The translations under genes were made by a program, and so were the position numbers. A stretch of DNA of 55,431 nucleotides from Candidatus Omnitrophota bacterium (GTDB taxonomy: Bacteria; Omnitrophota; Gorgyraeia; Gygaellales; Profunditerraquicolaceae), in contig JAPLLW010000013.1 in assembly GCA_026387355.1 (NCBI GenBank), forward strand, positions 1-55,431, given 5' to 3'. Shown here in pieces: positions 1 through 7,967 of this stretch (positions are counted from its first letter, which is position 1; the number at the start of each line of letters is the position of its first letter). The notes beneath the pieces are model-generated. The model ran no database searches, was not told the origin of the DNA, and saw only the letters and a program-made list of their open reading frames with translations.

Positions 1-396
<396 letters not shown>

Positions 397-527
397 TATA
401 TACCTTTTTAGGTATATAACCTGAGTTTCTAGCAACGCAAAAGTGCTAGAGGCAAAGGAAAATTTTTCTCAAAGGTTTATTTTAGTAGTTTAACTCAAAA
501 TTTGATATGTAGTTGTTGATGTTTTTT
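397..527 (+). other. 23S-5S internal transcribed spacer with two hairpins
   Basis: The 130 nt spacer has no tRNA. It starts with an 8 bp hairpin (TATATACC at 397-404 with GGTATATA at 411-418). A second hairpin follows (CTAGCA 429-434 with TGCTAG 444-449). Both are probably processing or folding elements of the rRNA precursor. The rest is AT-rich without recognisable features. Confidence 0.6.
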
Positions 528-642
528 TGGAGTGCTTTTACCGAGGGGGAAACACCCGTTCCCATTCCGAATACGGTAGTTAAGCTCCTCAGGGCCGATG
601 GTAGTGTATTCGTAAGGATATGTGAGAGTAGGTCGGCGCTCC
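528..642 (+). rRNA. 5S ribosomal RNA
   Basis: About 115 nt with the 5S signatures CCCATTCCGAATACGG (loop C region) and GGGCCGATGGTAGTGT, followed by GAGAGTAGG. The terminal helix closes properly: GGAGTGC at 529-535 pairs with GCGCTCC at 635-641, with one G-U. It is the last gene of the rRNA operon and a terminator follows within 10 nt. The exact ends are uncertain by one or two bases. Confidence 0.95.
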
Positions 643-650
643 TTAAAATT

Positions 651-687
651 GCCCCGTTAATCTTAATTGATTAATGGGGCTTTTTTA
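651..687 (+). terminator. Intrinsic terminator of the rRNA operon
   Basis: A 12 bp stem (651-662 with 669-680, one G-U) encloses the loop TTAATT and is followed by a run of six T. It lies directly after 5S, as expected for the end of an rRNA operon. Confidence 0.92.
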
Positions 688-696
688 TTTCTGCGC

Positions 697-770
697 GGGT
701 CCTGCTACGGCGCCACCCTACTTCTTTTCGGGCTTGCTCGCCCTGCGAAAAGTAGGGGACCTGTCGCCGT
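697..770 (+). repeat. GGGTCCTG-family palindromic element, copy a
   Basis: The element starts with GGGTCCTG (697-704), shared with four other intergenic sites in the window. It then folds into nested stems: ACGGCG 707-712 with CGCCGT 765-770, and CCCTACTT 716-723 with AAGTAGGG 750-757, around an inner GGGC/CCC hairpin. It is GC-richer than its surroundings and lies between the rRNA terminator and the first protein gene. No reading frame in it looks like a gene. Confidence 0.6.
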
Positions 771-844
771 GTCATTCGCTACTGTGGAAGTCCTTTTTCT
801 TAAATTATCTTGGTTTATTTGTTTTTAAGGAGTATAATATTTAT

Positions 845-1117
845 ATGGCTGAGGAAATTTATTTAATCAAGCAGAAAGAAGAGCAGGATAAATATGAAGC
901 GCTATGTAAAAGATGTGGCGCTTGTTGTGGTGCTTATGACGGAGATCCTTGTCTTCATTTAAGTTTCGATGAATCCGGTAAATCTTTTTGTAATACTTAT
1001 GCAACCAGAATAGGAATGCAGAAGACTAAATCTGGAAAGAATTTTGCCTGTGTGCCAATACGTGACCTTAGACCGAGCCTTCCTTATAGAGACTGCGCAT
1101 ATTACGAGATATTGTAA
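845..1117 (+). CDS. CxxCxxCC (YkgJ-type) cysteine-cluster protein
   Basis: A 90 aa protein whose core CKRCGACCGAYDGDPC matches the CxxCxxCC zinc/iron-chelating domain family (YkgJ, PF03692). Further cysteines (FCNTY, FACVP, RDCAYY) bring the total to those typical of the family. The biochemical role of such proteins is unknown and a metal site is assumed. I chose the ATG at 845 because AAGGAG stands just upstream. An open frame runs further 5' but only through the palindromic repeat. A second, unrelated-in-detail family member is encoded at 3495. Confidence 0.8.
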   Translation: MAEEIYLIKQKEEQDKYEALCKRCGACCGAYDGDPCLHLSFDESGKSFCNTYATRIGMQKTKSGKNFACVPIRDLRPSLPYRDCAYYEIL

Positions 1118-1145
1118 TTCCTGTAAAGAGCGTCCGGAATTCCTA

Positions 1146-1173
1146 TTGAAAAAACAACTTTTTAAGTTAAAAT
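1146..1173 (+). promoter_or_regulatory. Sigma70-type promoter of the antiporter gene
   Basis: TTGAAA (1146-1151), 16 nt spacer, TAAAAT (1168-1173). The ATG of the next gene is at 1180, only six bases after the -10 box, so the transcript would start at or next to the start codon. No Shine-Dalgarno sequence is present between them. This fits a leaderless mRNA. Confidence 0.6.
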
Positions 1174-1179
1174 ATTTCT

Positions 1180-2901
1180 ATGCATAATCTGAGTGAACAC
1201 AATCTTTTAATATTCCTAATTCAGGTTCTTCTTTTATTAGGGCTTGCCCGCCTGCTCGGAGAATTCTTTCGCTTCTGGAAACAGCCTTCAATTACTGCAG
1301 AGATCTTAGCCGGACTCTTCTTGGGTCCGACTATCCTGGGTAGATTTTTTCCCTCATTCTATCAGAGAATATTCCCCGAGAATATAATACAGCAAAACAT
1401 GTTAGAGACTGTTGCCTGGCTTGGGATGTTTTTCTTTTTACTTGAATCCGGGCTTAAGATGGATTTCTCTAGCGCCTGGAGGAATCGAGGCAAGGCCTTA
1501 GTTATAGCTATTACCGGTATAGTAGTGCCGATGGCGATTGCTTTTAGCTGTTGTTATCTACTGCCGGTTCATTATCTAGTTAACCCTGGACAGAGAATAG
1601 TTTTTTCGTTGTTTATGGCTACTGCTATGACAATTAGTTCTATGCCGACAACCATTCGCGCGTTGAATGATTTAAATGTAATTAAGACAGACTTGGGCTT
1701 TTTAATTATGTCAGCGCTTTCAGTAAATGAAATTATCGGCTGGATGTTTTTTGCTTTAATTCTTGGTATTTTTGTACAAAGTGGCGCGGTATTAGGGAGC
1801 ACTTTATTAGTTTTTGTTTTAGCGGTACTCTTCTTGGTTTTATGTTTAACTTTTGGTAGGAAGCTGGCTGATTTTGCGATATCTAAAATAAAAGAACGTA
1901 ATATGCCTGAGCCGGGTAGCTCGCTTACCTTTATTTGTCTTTTGGGTTTTTTCTGCGCAGCAGTTTTTCAGAAGATCGGGATAAACGGATTGATGGGCTT
2001 TTTTATCGCCGGTGTTATTGCTGGAGAAGCACGGGAACTTCCGGAGAGAACAAGGCAGGTAATTTCACAGATGGTCTATGCGATATTCATCCCGCTATTT
2101 TTTGCGCGCATTGGCCTAGGGATGGATTTCTTAAAACACTTTGATCCATTTTTAGTTTTATTTGTTACTGTAATCGGGATACTCGGTAAATTTATAGGCG
2201 CATGGCTTGGGGCAAGCTTTACAAACCTACCGCGCGTAAATCGCTTAGCCGTAGCCGTTGCCCATACGCCCGGAGGCTCGATGGAGATAGTTATAGGCCT
2301 TTTGGCGCTTAAGTATAATCTTATTAATCAACCGGTATTTATCGCTATTGTTTTAGGCGGCGTTTTATCTTCGATTATACTCGGGCCCTGGCTTAAATAT
2401 TCACTTTGTAGGCGTAAAACTATAAGCGTTTTGGAGTTTTTCTCGCGTCGCGAGATTATCGCTCAAGTTAAATCAACTGATAGGGATAATGCTATTCGCG
2501 AGCTTTGTTTGGTCGCACATGAAGAAGGCAATATGCCGTCTGTAGAAGTTTTAAGCGAAGCTGCTCTTAATCGTGAAAACTCCATGGGTACAGCTATAGA
2601 AAAGGGGATTGCCCTTCCTCATGCGCGCATACCGTCTTTGGTGCGTCCGTTAATTGTCTTCGGCAGGTCACATGTAGGTATTGACTGGGATTCTCCTGAT
2701 GGTAATCCTACGCATTTTATTTTTCTTATCCTTACTCCTTCCGAAGATGATGATATCCAGATACAGATTTTAAGAATTATTGCAAAGACAATGTTTGACG
2801 ATAGCGTTTCTAAGGCTATAATGCAGAGTACTGCTGCGCAGGAGCTCTGGCAGGTTTTACAGGATGCCTTTACACAGCGGCAGATAGTTAGAAAGGAATA
2901 A
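1180..2901 (+). CDS. CPA2-type cation:proton antiporter fused to PTS EIIA domain
   Basis: 573 aa. Residues 1 to about 400 form a polytopic membrane domain of the monovalent cation:proton antiporter-2 family (KefB/NapA-like). It has about a dozen hydrophobic segments and the family stretch LGMFFFLLESGLKMD early on. Residues from about 425 to 565 read as a PTS EIIA type-2 (PtsN-like) domain, including GIALPHARI with the expected phosphorylatable His481. The likely role is Na+ or K+/H+ exchange gated by the phosphorylation state of a PTS-like relay. No EI or HPr gene is present here. The start follows a promoter with no leader. yajQ begins six bases after the stop codon. Confidence 0.85.
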   Translation: MHNLSEHNLLIFLIQVLLLLGLARLLGEFFRFWKQPSITAEILAGLFLGPTILGRFFPSFYQRIFPENIIQQNMLETVAWLGMFFFLLESGLKMDFSSAWRNRGKALVIAITGIVVPMAIAFSCCYLLPVHYLVNPGQRIVFSLFMATAMTISSMPTTIRALNDLNVIKTDLGFLIMSALSVNEIIGWMFFALILGIFVQSGAVLGSTLLVFVLAVLFLVLCLTFGRKLADFAISKIKERNMPEPGSSLTFICLLGFFCAAVFQKIGINGLMGFFIAGVIAGEARELPERTRQVISQMVYAIFIPLFFARIGLGMDFLKHFDPFLVLFVTVIGILGKFIGAWLGASFTNLPRVNRLAVAVAHTPGGSMEIVIGLLALKYNLINQPVFIAIVLGGVLSSIILGPWLKYSLCRRKTISVLEFFSRREIIAQVKSTDRDNAIRELCLVAHEEGNMPSVEVLSEAALNRENSMGTAIEKGIALPHARIPSLVRPLIVFGRSHVGIDWDSPDGNPTHFIFLILTPSEDDDIQIQILRIIAKTMFDDSVSKAIMQSTAAQELWQVLQDAFTQRQIVRKE

Positions 2902-2906
2902 GCGAC

Positions 2907-3401
2907 ATGGCGAATTTCTCTTTTGATATTATTTCTGAAGTAGACCTTCAAGAGATGGATAATGCGATAAATCAGGCGAATAAGGAACTAGCCCAGCGGT
3001 ATGATTTTAAAGATAGCAAGGCCTCGTTAGCGTATGATCGTAAAGAGAAAAAGATAACCTTAATCGCCGATGATGAATTTAAATTGCGCGCGCTTACCGA
3101 TATCCTGGTTACGCGTATGGCCAAGAGAGGGATTTCTCTTAAGTCGCTTAAATTTAATGAACCTGAGAAGGCATTTGAGGGTTACCTGAGACAAGTTGCA
3201 GATATTTGCATGGGTATTGAGAAAGAGAAGGCAAAAGAATTAACTGGCATTATAAAACAATTGGGGCTAAAGGTACAGATTCAGATTGAAGGAGAAAAGA
3301 TTAAGGTTAGCTCCGCGAAAAAAGATGATTTACAGGTAGTTATTAGCCATCTAAAGGTTCTGGATTTTTCTATTCCCCTTAATTTTGGTAATTACCGTTA
3401 G
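2907..3401 (+). CDS. yajQ: YajQ family nucleotide-binding protein
   Basis: 164 aa, the normal length of YajQ. It begins ANFSFDIISEVDLQEMDNA and keeps the family stretches QRYDFKDS, ITLIADDEFKL and ISHLKVLDFSIPLNFGNYR at the C-terminus. Members bind nucleotides, and in some bacteria cyclic di-GMP. Their cellular role remains loosely defined. GAAAGGAA lies upstream of the ATG at 2907. It is probably co-transcribed with the antiporter gene. Confidence 0.95.
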   Translation: MANFSFDIISEVDLQEMDNAINQANKELAQRYDFKDSKASLAYDRKEKKITLIADDEFKLRALTDILVTRMAKRGISLKSLKFNEPEKAFEGYLRQVADICMGIEKEKAKELTGIIKQLGLKVQIQIEGEKIKVSSAKKDDLQVVISHLKVLDFSIPLNFGNYR

Positions 3402-3494
3402 GGTTATAGTTTAAAGGATGTTTGTGTTTTTGTTGATAAAGATTCGGGAGAGATGTTTGCTGTGTATAAGGAAGGATAAAGGTAGACAAGACAA
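3402..3494 (+). other. Intergenic segment with an open stretch in frame with yajQ
   Basis: After the yajQ TAG the same frame stays open for 25 codons and reads protein-like (LKDVCVFVDKDSGEMFAVY) before a TAA at 3477-3479. It has no start codon of its own with a ribosome binding site. It could be a decayed gene end or chance. YajQ is already full length without it. Confidence 0.25.
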
Positions 3495-3869
3495 ATGAAA
3501 AAGAAAGAAAAAGAAATCATCCATTGTCATAAGTGTAAAAATCAATCCGATTGTTGTAAGTTTGGGGCATGGATTGATTTAGAAGAGGCTAAAAAGATAA
3601 TCGCTGCCGGTATAAAAGGAGATTTCTTCCATTTTGAGGCGGATAAGGCTTTCCCTTCCGGATATAAAGTCGGCACAAGCATAGAGGATGAGCGGTGTGT
3701 TTTTCTGGATCCCGATGGGCTTTGTAGGGTGCATAAGTTTGATTATGGGCTTAAACCGGTGACATGTAAAGAATTTCCTTATGAAGACGGAGAGCTTTCC
3801 GATATTGCGCATATTTTGTGCGTACCCTATAAAGCCAGGATAAAAAATAGAAAGAAGAAAGGGAAATGA
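3495..3869 (+). CDS. CxxCxxCC (YkgJ-type) cysteine-cluster protein
   Basis: 124 aa. It carries the YkgJ pattern: CHKCKNQSDCC near the N-terminus, then RCVFLDPDGLCRVH and VTCKEFPY in the middle, and ILCVPY near the end. The spacing fits the PF03692 family, thought to bind Zn or Fe through these cysteines. No enzymatic role is established. The tail is strongly basic. The stop codon overlaps the start of the following cyclophilin gene (ATGA), which suggests translational coupling. Confidence 0.85.
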   Translation: MKKKEKEIIHCHKCKNQSDCCKFGAWIDLEEAKKIIAAGIKGDFFHFEADKAFPSGYKVGTSIEDERCVFLDPDGLCRVHKFDYGLKPVTCKEFPYEDGELSDIAHILCVPYKARIKNRKKKGK

Positions 3870-4408
3870 AGAAATTATTGATTTTGTTGGTAAGCATATT
3901 TATTATTAACCAAACTGCCGGAGGTTTAGCTGCTATGGATAGCAAGAATGTAGTATTTGAGACTACTCAAGGGAAAATAGAGATCAAGCTTATGCCTGAT
4001 GTAGCGCCTAAGGCATGCGAGAATTTCACTAAGTTAGTTGAGAAGGGATACTATAATGGTTTGATCTTTCACAGGGTGATCAAAGGGTTTATGATTCAAG
4101 GGGGAGATCCAACCGGTACGGGCCGCGGCGGGGAATCAATATGGGGGAAGTCATTCGAAGATGAGGTAAGTCCGGTTGTTAAGTTTGATAATCCGGGAGT
4201 TTTGGCGATGGCTAATTCAGGCCCGAATACAAACGGTAGTCAGTTTTTCATTACCTGCGCTAAGACCCCTTGGTTAAGTATGCGCCATACTATTTTCGGA
4301 GAGGTTGTATCAGGTTATGATGTAGTGCAAAAGATTGAGGATATAGAAACAGATGCATCTGATAAGCCTATAAAAGAACAAAAGATTATAAAGGCATATT
4401 TGAAATAG
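3866..4408 (+). CDS. Secreted peptidyl-prolyl cis-trans isomerase (cyclophilin)
   Basis: 180 aa. A signal peptide (KKLLILLVSIFIINQ, cleavage near residue 23) precedes a complete cyclophilin domain. Recognisable motifs are FHRVIKGFMIQGGDPTGTG with the catalytic Arg, NSGPNTNGSQFFIT, and TPWLSMRHTIFGEVVSG. The latter varies slightly from the usual TPWLDGKHTVFG. It should help protein folding in the periplasm or at the outer membrane. The ATG overlaps the upstream stop by four bases, and the next gene starts directly after its stop codon. Confidence 0.93.
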   Translation: MKKLLILLVSIFIINQTAGGLAAMDSKNVVFETTQGKIEIKLMPDVAPKACENFTKLVEKGYYNGLIFHRVIKGFMIQGGDPTGTGRGGESIWGKSFEDEVSPVVKFDNPGVLAMANSGPNTNGSQFFITCAKTPWLSMRHTIFGEVVSGYDVVQKIEDIETDASDKPIKEQKIIKAYLK

Positions 4409-4861
4409 ATGAAGTATACCAAAGGTGCTATCGGCAGGGTATTTATTCTAAAATTCGATAATAATGATATATTTATTGATAAATTAAACGAGTTTACCAG
4501 GAAAGAGCGCTTAAAGGTTGCAGCTCTTGTTTTTATCGGCGCACTTAGAAAAGGGACTCTGGTAACCGGTCCCAGAAAACCTGTAATTCCTCCAAAGCCG
4601 AATCAGGTTAGTTTTAAAGACGGTTGGGAGGTTATGGGGATAGGGACTATTTTTGTAAACTCAAGCGGTCCGCAGATTCATATACATGGTAGCATGGGTA
4701 AAAAGAATAAAGTACTTACCGGGTGTGTGCGTGGTAAGTCAAAGGTCTTTTTGGTAATCGAGGCGATTGTCTTTGAGCTAATAGGTACGAAAGCTACTAA
4801 GGGGCTTGATGTTAAGACAGGCTTGAATCTCTTAAATATACCCGGCGGATTTAAGATATAG
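4409..4861 (+). CDS. PPC/DUF296 domain protein
   Basis: 150 aa forming a single PPC (plants and prokaryotes conserved, DUF296) domain. It has the characteristic GPQIHIHGSMGKKNKVLTGC segment and a C-terminal IEAIVFELIG strand. In plants this fold occurs in AT-hook DNA-binding proteins. Stand-alone bacterial members form trimers, bind metal at the His pair (HIHG) and have no settled function. Its ATG follows the cyclophilin stop with no gap, so it is translated from the same message. Confidence 0.88.
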   Translation: MKYTKGAIGRVFILKFDNNDIFIDKLNEFTRKERLKVAALVFIGALRKGTLVTGPRKPVIPPKPNQVSFKDGWEVMGIGTIFVNSSGPQIHIHGSMGKKNKVLTGCVRGKSKVFLVIEAIVFELIGTKATKGLDVKTGLNLLNIPGGFKI

Positions 4862-4874
4862 TAAAGAGTTAAGA

Positions 4875-4903
4875 TTGATTTCCGGAGAAAGCAATGGTAT
4901 AAT
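4875..4903 (+). promoter_or_regulatory. Sigma70-type promoter before the 107 aa protein gene
   Basis: TTGATT (4875-4880), a 17 nt spacer ending in TGG, and a consensus TATAAT (4898-4903). The gene start is 24 bases further on and has an AAAAGGAGAA ribosome binding site. This is one of the best-matching promoters in the window. Confidence 0.75.
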
Positions 4904-4927
4904 CAATCACGTTCAAAAGGAGAAGTA

Positions 4928-5251
4928 ATGGAATTTAGCGTGATAAGAGATGGGTTAAAGACTATAGAGCTTGAAGCCCTGCGCACTGATTGCGATAATT
5001 ATTTTGAAGCGGTGATTGTTAAGAAGGAGATTGTTAGGCTTAACCAAAGGTTAAAGAAGTTTTTCGGTGAGCCTGCCTGGCCCTCTAAAAACAGGCTTAA
5101 CTATCAGGCTCAGGAGGCAATAAATGGATTTGGTGGGATTATGCCTGGTCAGATTCTCTATTTGAAGAGCGAGGGGAGCGAAAATATATTCGCCATGCTT
5201 TGGCCTTGGCAGGATGGCGAACGTACAACAATTAAGATTTTCCAGAAGTAA
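4928..5251 (+). CDS. Hypothetical protein, 107 aa
   Basis: I do not recognise the family. The protein is soluble and mixed alpha/beta, with no signal peptide and no membrane segment. It begins EFSVIRDGLKTIELEALRTDC. A central basic stretch (VRLNQRLKKFFGEP) is followed by a Trp-containing C-terminus (AMLWPWQDGERTT). It has a strong promoter and a good ribosome binding site (AAAAGGAG), and stands 15 bases before pgi, so the two are probably one transcript. Codon use resembles its neighbours. It looks like a real gene. Confidence 0.7.
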   Translation: MEFSVIRDGLKTIELEALRTDCDNYFEAVIVKKEIVRLNQRLKKFFGEPAWPSKNRLNYQAQEAINGFGGIMPGQILYLKSEGSENIFAMLWPWQDGERTTIKIFQK

Positions 5252-5266
5252 AATCAGGGAGCTTTA

Positions 5267-6739
5267 ATGACAGAGATTAAATTTGATTTTAATAATATGC
5301 TTAGTGAAAACCTGGGTACTAGCAATGGTGTCGAGGCCAATGAAATTACAGAGATTGCGCCTATTGTGCAAAATGCGCACGCGCATCTAGAAAAAGTCTT
5401 AAACGATACTAACAGTAGATTGAGATTAAGTTTAGAGTGGATAAGGCTTCCTTATCAGGATGAATCGGAAATAAAAAAGATACAAAAACTTGGCAATGAA
5501 ATTGCAGCTAAGTATGATGCGGTTATATCTTTGGGTATCGGAGGATCGTATCTTGGTTTAAAAGCTGCGCAGGATGCGCTCGTTTCTCCTTATTATAATG
5601 ATTTTGCCAAAGCAAGAAAAAATCGGCCGCGTATTTATTTTGAAGGAAATAACCTTGACCCGGATACGCTCTCAGTCCTTTTAAAGAATCTTAGTCCCAA
5701 GAAGACATTTGTGGTTGTAATTTCAAAGTCAGGCGAGACATCCGAGACCAAAGCAACACTTTTATCGGTTGAAAATTGGTTAAAAAAGGCGCTGGGGAAG
5801 AAGTACGGCCGCCAGATATTTGCTATTACTGATCCAGATGGGGGATCTTTACGTAAGAGAGTAGAATCTGAGCAAAAAGGAGATCCTTTAAGTTTTCGGA
5901 ATCTTCCCTTATTAAAAGGGGTAGGGGGTAGGTTCTCCGAATTTAATATGGGCCTTCTGCATCTGGCTATTATCGGGGTTAATATAAAAGAAGTTTTGGC
6001 TGGCGCAAAAGATATGGGGGATAGATGTGCCATTAGTGACTATGCCAAGAACCCTGCGTATATGTATGCTATTTTGCACCATATTCTTTATACTAAAAAA
6101 GGAAAATCTCTGGCGATTATGATGCCTTTTTCTGAGACTTTAAAGTCAACCGCGGATTGGTATGTGCAGCTATTGGCTGAAAGCCTTGGTAAGAAATACC
6201 CCCGGAAGGTTGAAGTTTTGAATAATGGTAGCGAGGAGTGGCTTAGAGATAAAACTAAATTAGTGAATGTCGGCAGGACTCCGCTTCCTTGCCGTGGCAC
6301 AAATGATCTGCATTCAATCCAGCAGAATAATGTTGAAGGCGAGAATAATAAGGTAGTTACTTTTATCAGGGTGGATAAGTTTAGAAATGAAGTTAAGGTA
6401 CCAGGTAAGGGAGATATTCTTTCGGGGAAGAGTTTTTCTCAGTTGCTAAGGCTTGCTCAAGAGGCAACTGAATGGGCACTGGTAAGAGATAGCCGACCTA
6501 ACTGCACGATTATAATGCCGGAGGTTTCTGCCTATTATTGGGGCGCCCTGTTATTCTTTTTTGAGATAGCCACTGCTTTTGAGGGAGAATTGCTTAACGT
6601 AAATGCATTTGACCAGCCCGGAGTAGAAGGCTACAAGAATTACATGTATTATAAATTAGGCAAACCCGGCGTTCCGCAGGATATTGCACAAGAGATAAAA
6701 GATAATCCTCTTCAAAAGAATCCAAAGCTTATTTTATAG
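5267..6739 (+). CDS. pgi: Glucose-6-phosphate isomerase
   Basis: 490 aa. It interconverts glucose 6-phosphate and fructose 6-phosphate in the cytoplasm. Family landmarks are all present: ISLGIGGSYLG (sugar-phosphate binding), VVISKSGETSET (phosphate loop), GGRFSEFNMGLLHL, and DLHSIQQNNVEG containing the Gln-rich active-site strand. The C-terminus has QPGVEGYKNYMY. Length is between the long (550 aa) and short (450 aa) bacterial types. AGGGA precedes the ATG. No intrinsic terminator follows. Two repeat elements separate it from dus. Confidence 0.96.
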   Translation: MTEIKFDFNNMLSENLGTSNGVEANEITEIAPIVQNAHAHLEKVLNDTNSRLRLSLEWIRLPYQDESEIKKIQKLGNEIAAKYDAVISLGIGGSYLGLKAAQDALVSPYYNDFAKARKNRPRIYFEGNNLDPDTLSVLLKNLSPKKTFVVVISKSGETSETKATLLSVENWLKKALGKKYGRQIFAITDPDGGSLRKRVESEQKGDPLSFRNLPLLKGVGGRFSEFNMGLLHLAIIGVNIKEVLAGAKDMGDRCAISDYAKNPAYMYAILHHILYTKKGKSLAIMMPFSETLKSTADWYVQLLAESLGKKYPRKVEVLNNGSEEWLRDKTKLVNVGRTPLPCRGTNDLHSIQQNNVEGENNKVVTFIRVDKFRNEVKVPGKGDILSGKSFSQLLRLAQEATEWALVRDSRPNCTIIMPEVSAYYWGALLFFFEIATAFEGELLNVNAFDQPGVEGYKNYMYYKLGKPGVPQDIAQEIKDNPLQKNPKLIL

Positions 6740-6752
6740 TCAACATATTGTC

Positions 6753-6813
6753 GGGTCCTGTCTTGGCTGTTTCTCGTCGCTAAGACGCTCCTCGAAATCA
6801 GCCAAGCCATCCG
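6753..6813 (+). repeat. GGGTCCTG-family palindromic element, copy b
   Basis: GGGTCCTG lies at 6753-6760. The stem CTTGGCTG (6762-6769) pairs with CAGCCAAG (6799-6806), extended by TTTCTCG/CGAAA. The inner arm is the same sequence as in copy c (8266-8273, opposite orientation), which links the two as relatives. It stands 13 bases after the pgi stop codon. Confidence 0.7.
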
Positions 6814-6836
6814 CCAATAAGATACAGTTAATTAGT

Positions 6837-6889
6837 AGGGGACACTCTGCGAAAGAATACTAAAAATATTATCTAGCAGGGTGTCCCCT
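6837..6889 (+). repeat. Inverted repeat abutting dus
   Basis: AGGGGACACTCTGC (6837-6850) pairs with GCAGGGTGTCCCCT (6876-6889) over 14 bp with one G-U, around a 25 nt AT-rich loop. The right end lies only ten bases from the dus start codon. The ends resemble those of the repeat after dapL (AGGGGTCA). I suspect a small mobile palindrome, of the sort moved by REP-associated tyrosine transposases. Confidence 0.6.
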
Positions 6890-6899
6890 GTTGTTAAAT

Positions 6900-7859
6900 A
6901 TGCTAAAACTCGGTAATTTAAAACTTAAATCAAATTTGATCCTAGCTCCTATGGCCGGAGTAAGCGATTTACCTTTTCGCATGCTTAACCGTAAATTCGG
7001 CGCAGAGCTTGCTTTTGTAGAGATGATTAATGCCCGTTCCGTAAGTCATAAGAGCCGTAGGACGCAAGGCATGCTTAGTTCAAGTGATTTGGATAAGCCC
7101 TTAGGTATTCAGCTCCTGGGTTGCGAAGAGAGATTTATTTTAAAGGCACTTGAGGTACTCAGTAAGCATGATTTTAATATCCTGGATTTTAATGCTGCAT
7201 GCCCTGCGAAGAAAGTTGTGCGAAGAGGTGAAGGGGCTGGTTTATTAAAAGAACCTAAAAAGTTAAATAAATTACTTAAGTTGGTAGTAAAGAATTCCAA
7301 ATTACCGGTAACTGTGAAAATACGTATTGGGTGGGATAAAGACTCAATTAATGCTAAGGATGTTGCGCTTTATGCGCAGGATGCCGGGATAGTTGGTTTA
7401 TTTGTTCATGGCAGGACTAAAGCTCAAGGATACAGCGGAGCTGTTGATTATAGCGCAATTAAGAGCGTAAAGAAGGTATTGAGTATTCCTTTAATTGCTA
7501 GCGGTGATATTTTCTCTCCTCAATTGGCTAAAAAGATGTTTGATGAAACAGGATGCGATGGTTTAGCTATTGCTCGCGGTTCCTTAGGGAACCCCTGGAT
7601 ATTTAAAGAGATAAAGGAGTATCTCAAGAATGGCAAAATACTGCTAAGACCAAGTATAGATGCGGTAGTTAAGATTATGCTTAAGCATCTTGATGCGTCA
7701 ATCGCTTTTTACGGTGAAAAGAATGGAGTAGTTATCTATCGAAAGTTCTTTGGCTGGTATACAAAGGGGTTTAGCAGGATCAGGCCATTAAGAGAGAAGT
7801 CATCTAGGGCTAAGAGTAAAGAAGAGATGGTGGAGATTATTGAGGGGTGTAGGCAGTAA
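6900..7859 (+). CDS. dus: tRNA-dihydrouridine synthase
   Basis: 319 aa from the ATG at 6900. It reduces uridines in the tRNA D-loop using FMN. An N-terminal TIM barrel shows APMAGVSDLPFR (FMN binding), FNAACPAKKV with the catalytic Cys101, VTVKIRIGWD, VHGRTKAQGYSG and IASGDI followed by GLAIARGSLGNPW. The C-terminal helical RNA-binding part includes YRKFFGWYTKG. No ribosome binding site is visible. A TTG three codons upstream is another possible start, and an inverted repeat occupies the 5' region. The dus subtype cannot be settled. Confidence 0.93.
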   Translation: MLKLGNLKLKSNLILAPMAGVSDLPFRMLNRKFGAELAFVEMINARSVSHKSRRTQGMLSSSDLDKPLGIQLLGCEERFILKALEVLSKHDFNILDFNAACPAKKVVRRGEGAGLLKEPKKLNKLLKLVVKNSKLPVTVKIRIGWDKDSINAKDVALYAQDAGIVGLFVHGRTKAQGYSGAVDYSAIKSVKKVLSIPLIASGDIFSPQLAKKMFDETGCDGLAIARGSLGNPWIFKEIKEYLKNGKILLRPSIDAVVKIMLKHLDASIAFYGEKNGVVIYRKFFGWYTKGFSRIRPLREKSSRAKSKEEMVEIIEGCRQ

Positions 7860-7878
7860 TTTTCTTGGTTATTCGGTC

Positions 7879-7908
7879 ATGGTTTAGGCAATTTATTGCC
7901 TAAACCAT
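7879..7908 (+). terminator. Perfect hairpin after dus
   Basis: A 13 bp perfect stem (ATGGTTTAGGCAA with TTGCCTAAACCAT) encloses a TTTA loop, 20 bases after the dus stop codon. No T-run follows, so it may stabilise the mRNA end or act as a weak terminator. Confidence 0.5.
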
Positions 7909-7940
7909 TCCTTCGCTGGTCATTCTAGGGGCTCAGTCAC

Positions 7941-7967
7941 AAAAAATCCCGGATAAGTTCCTCCGGG
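7941..7967 (-). terminator. Intrinsic terminator on the minus strand
   Basis: Read on the minus strand, CCCGGA and TCCGGG form a 6 bp GC-rich stem around an 8 nt loop, followed by ATTTTTT. No minus-strand protein gene lies upstream. It closes the candidate RNA at 7941-8045. Confidence 0.65.

Noticed and set aside
674-844. Longer start for the first CxxCxxCC protein
   Set aside because: The extension runs through palindrome copy a and starts in the rRNA terminator. The ATG at 845 has a good Shine-Dalgarno site and the family start.
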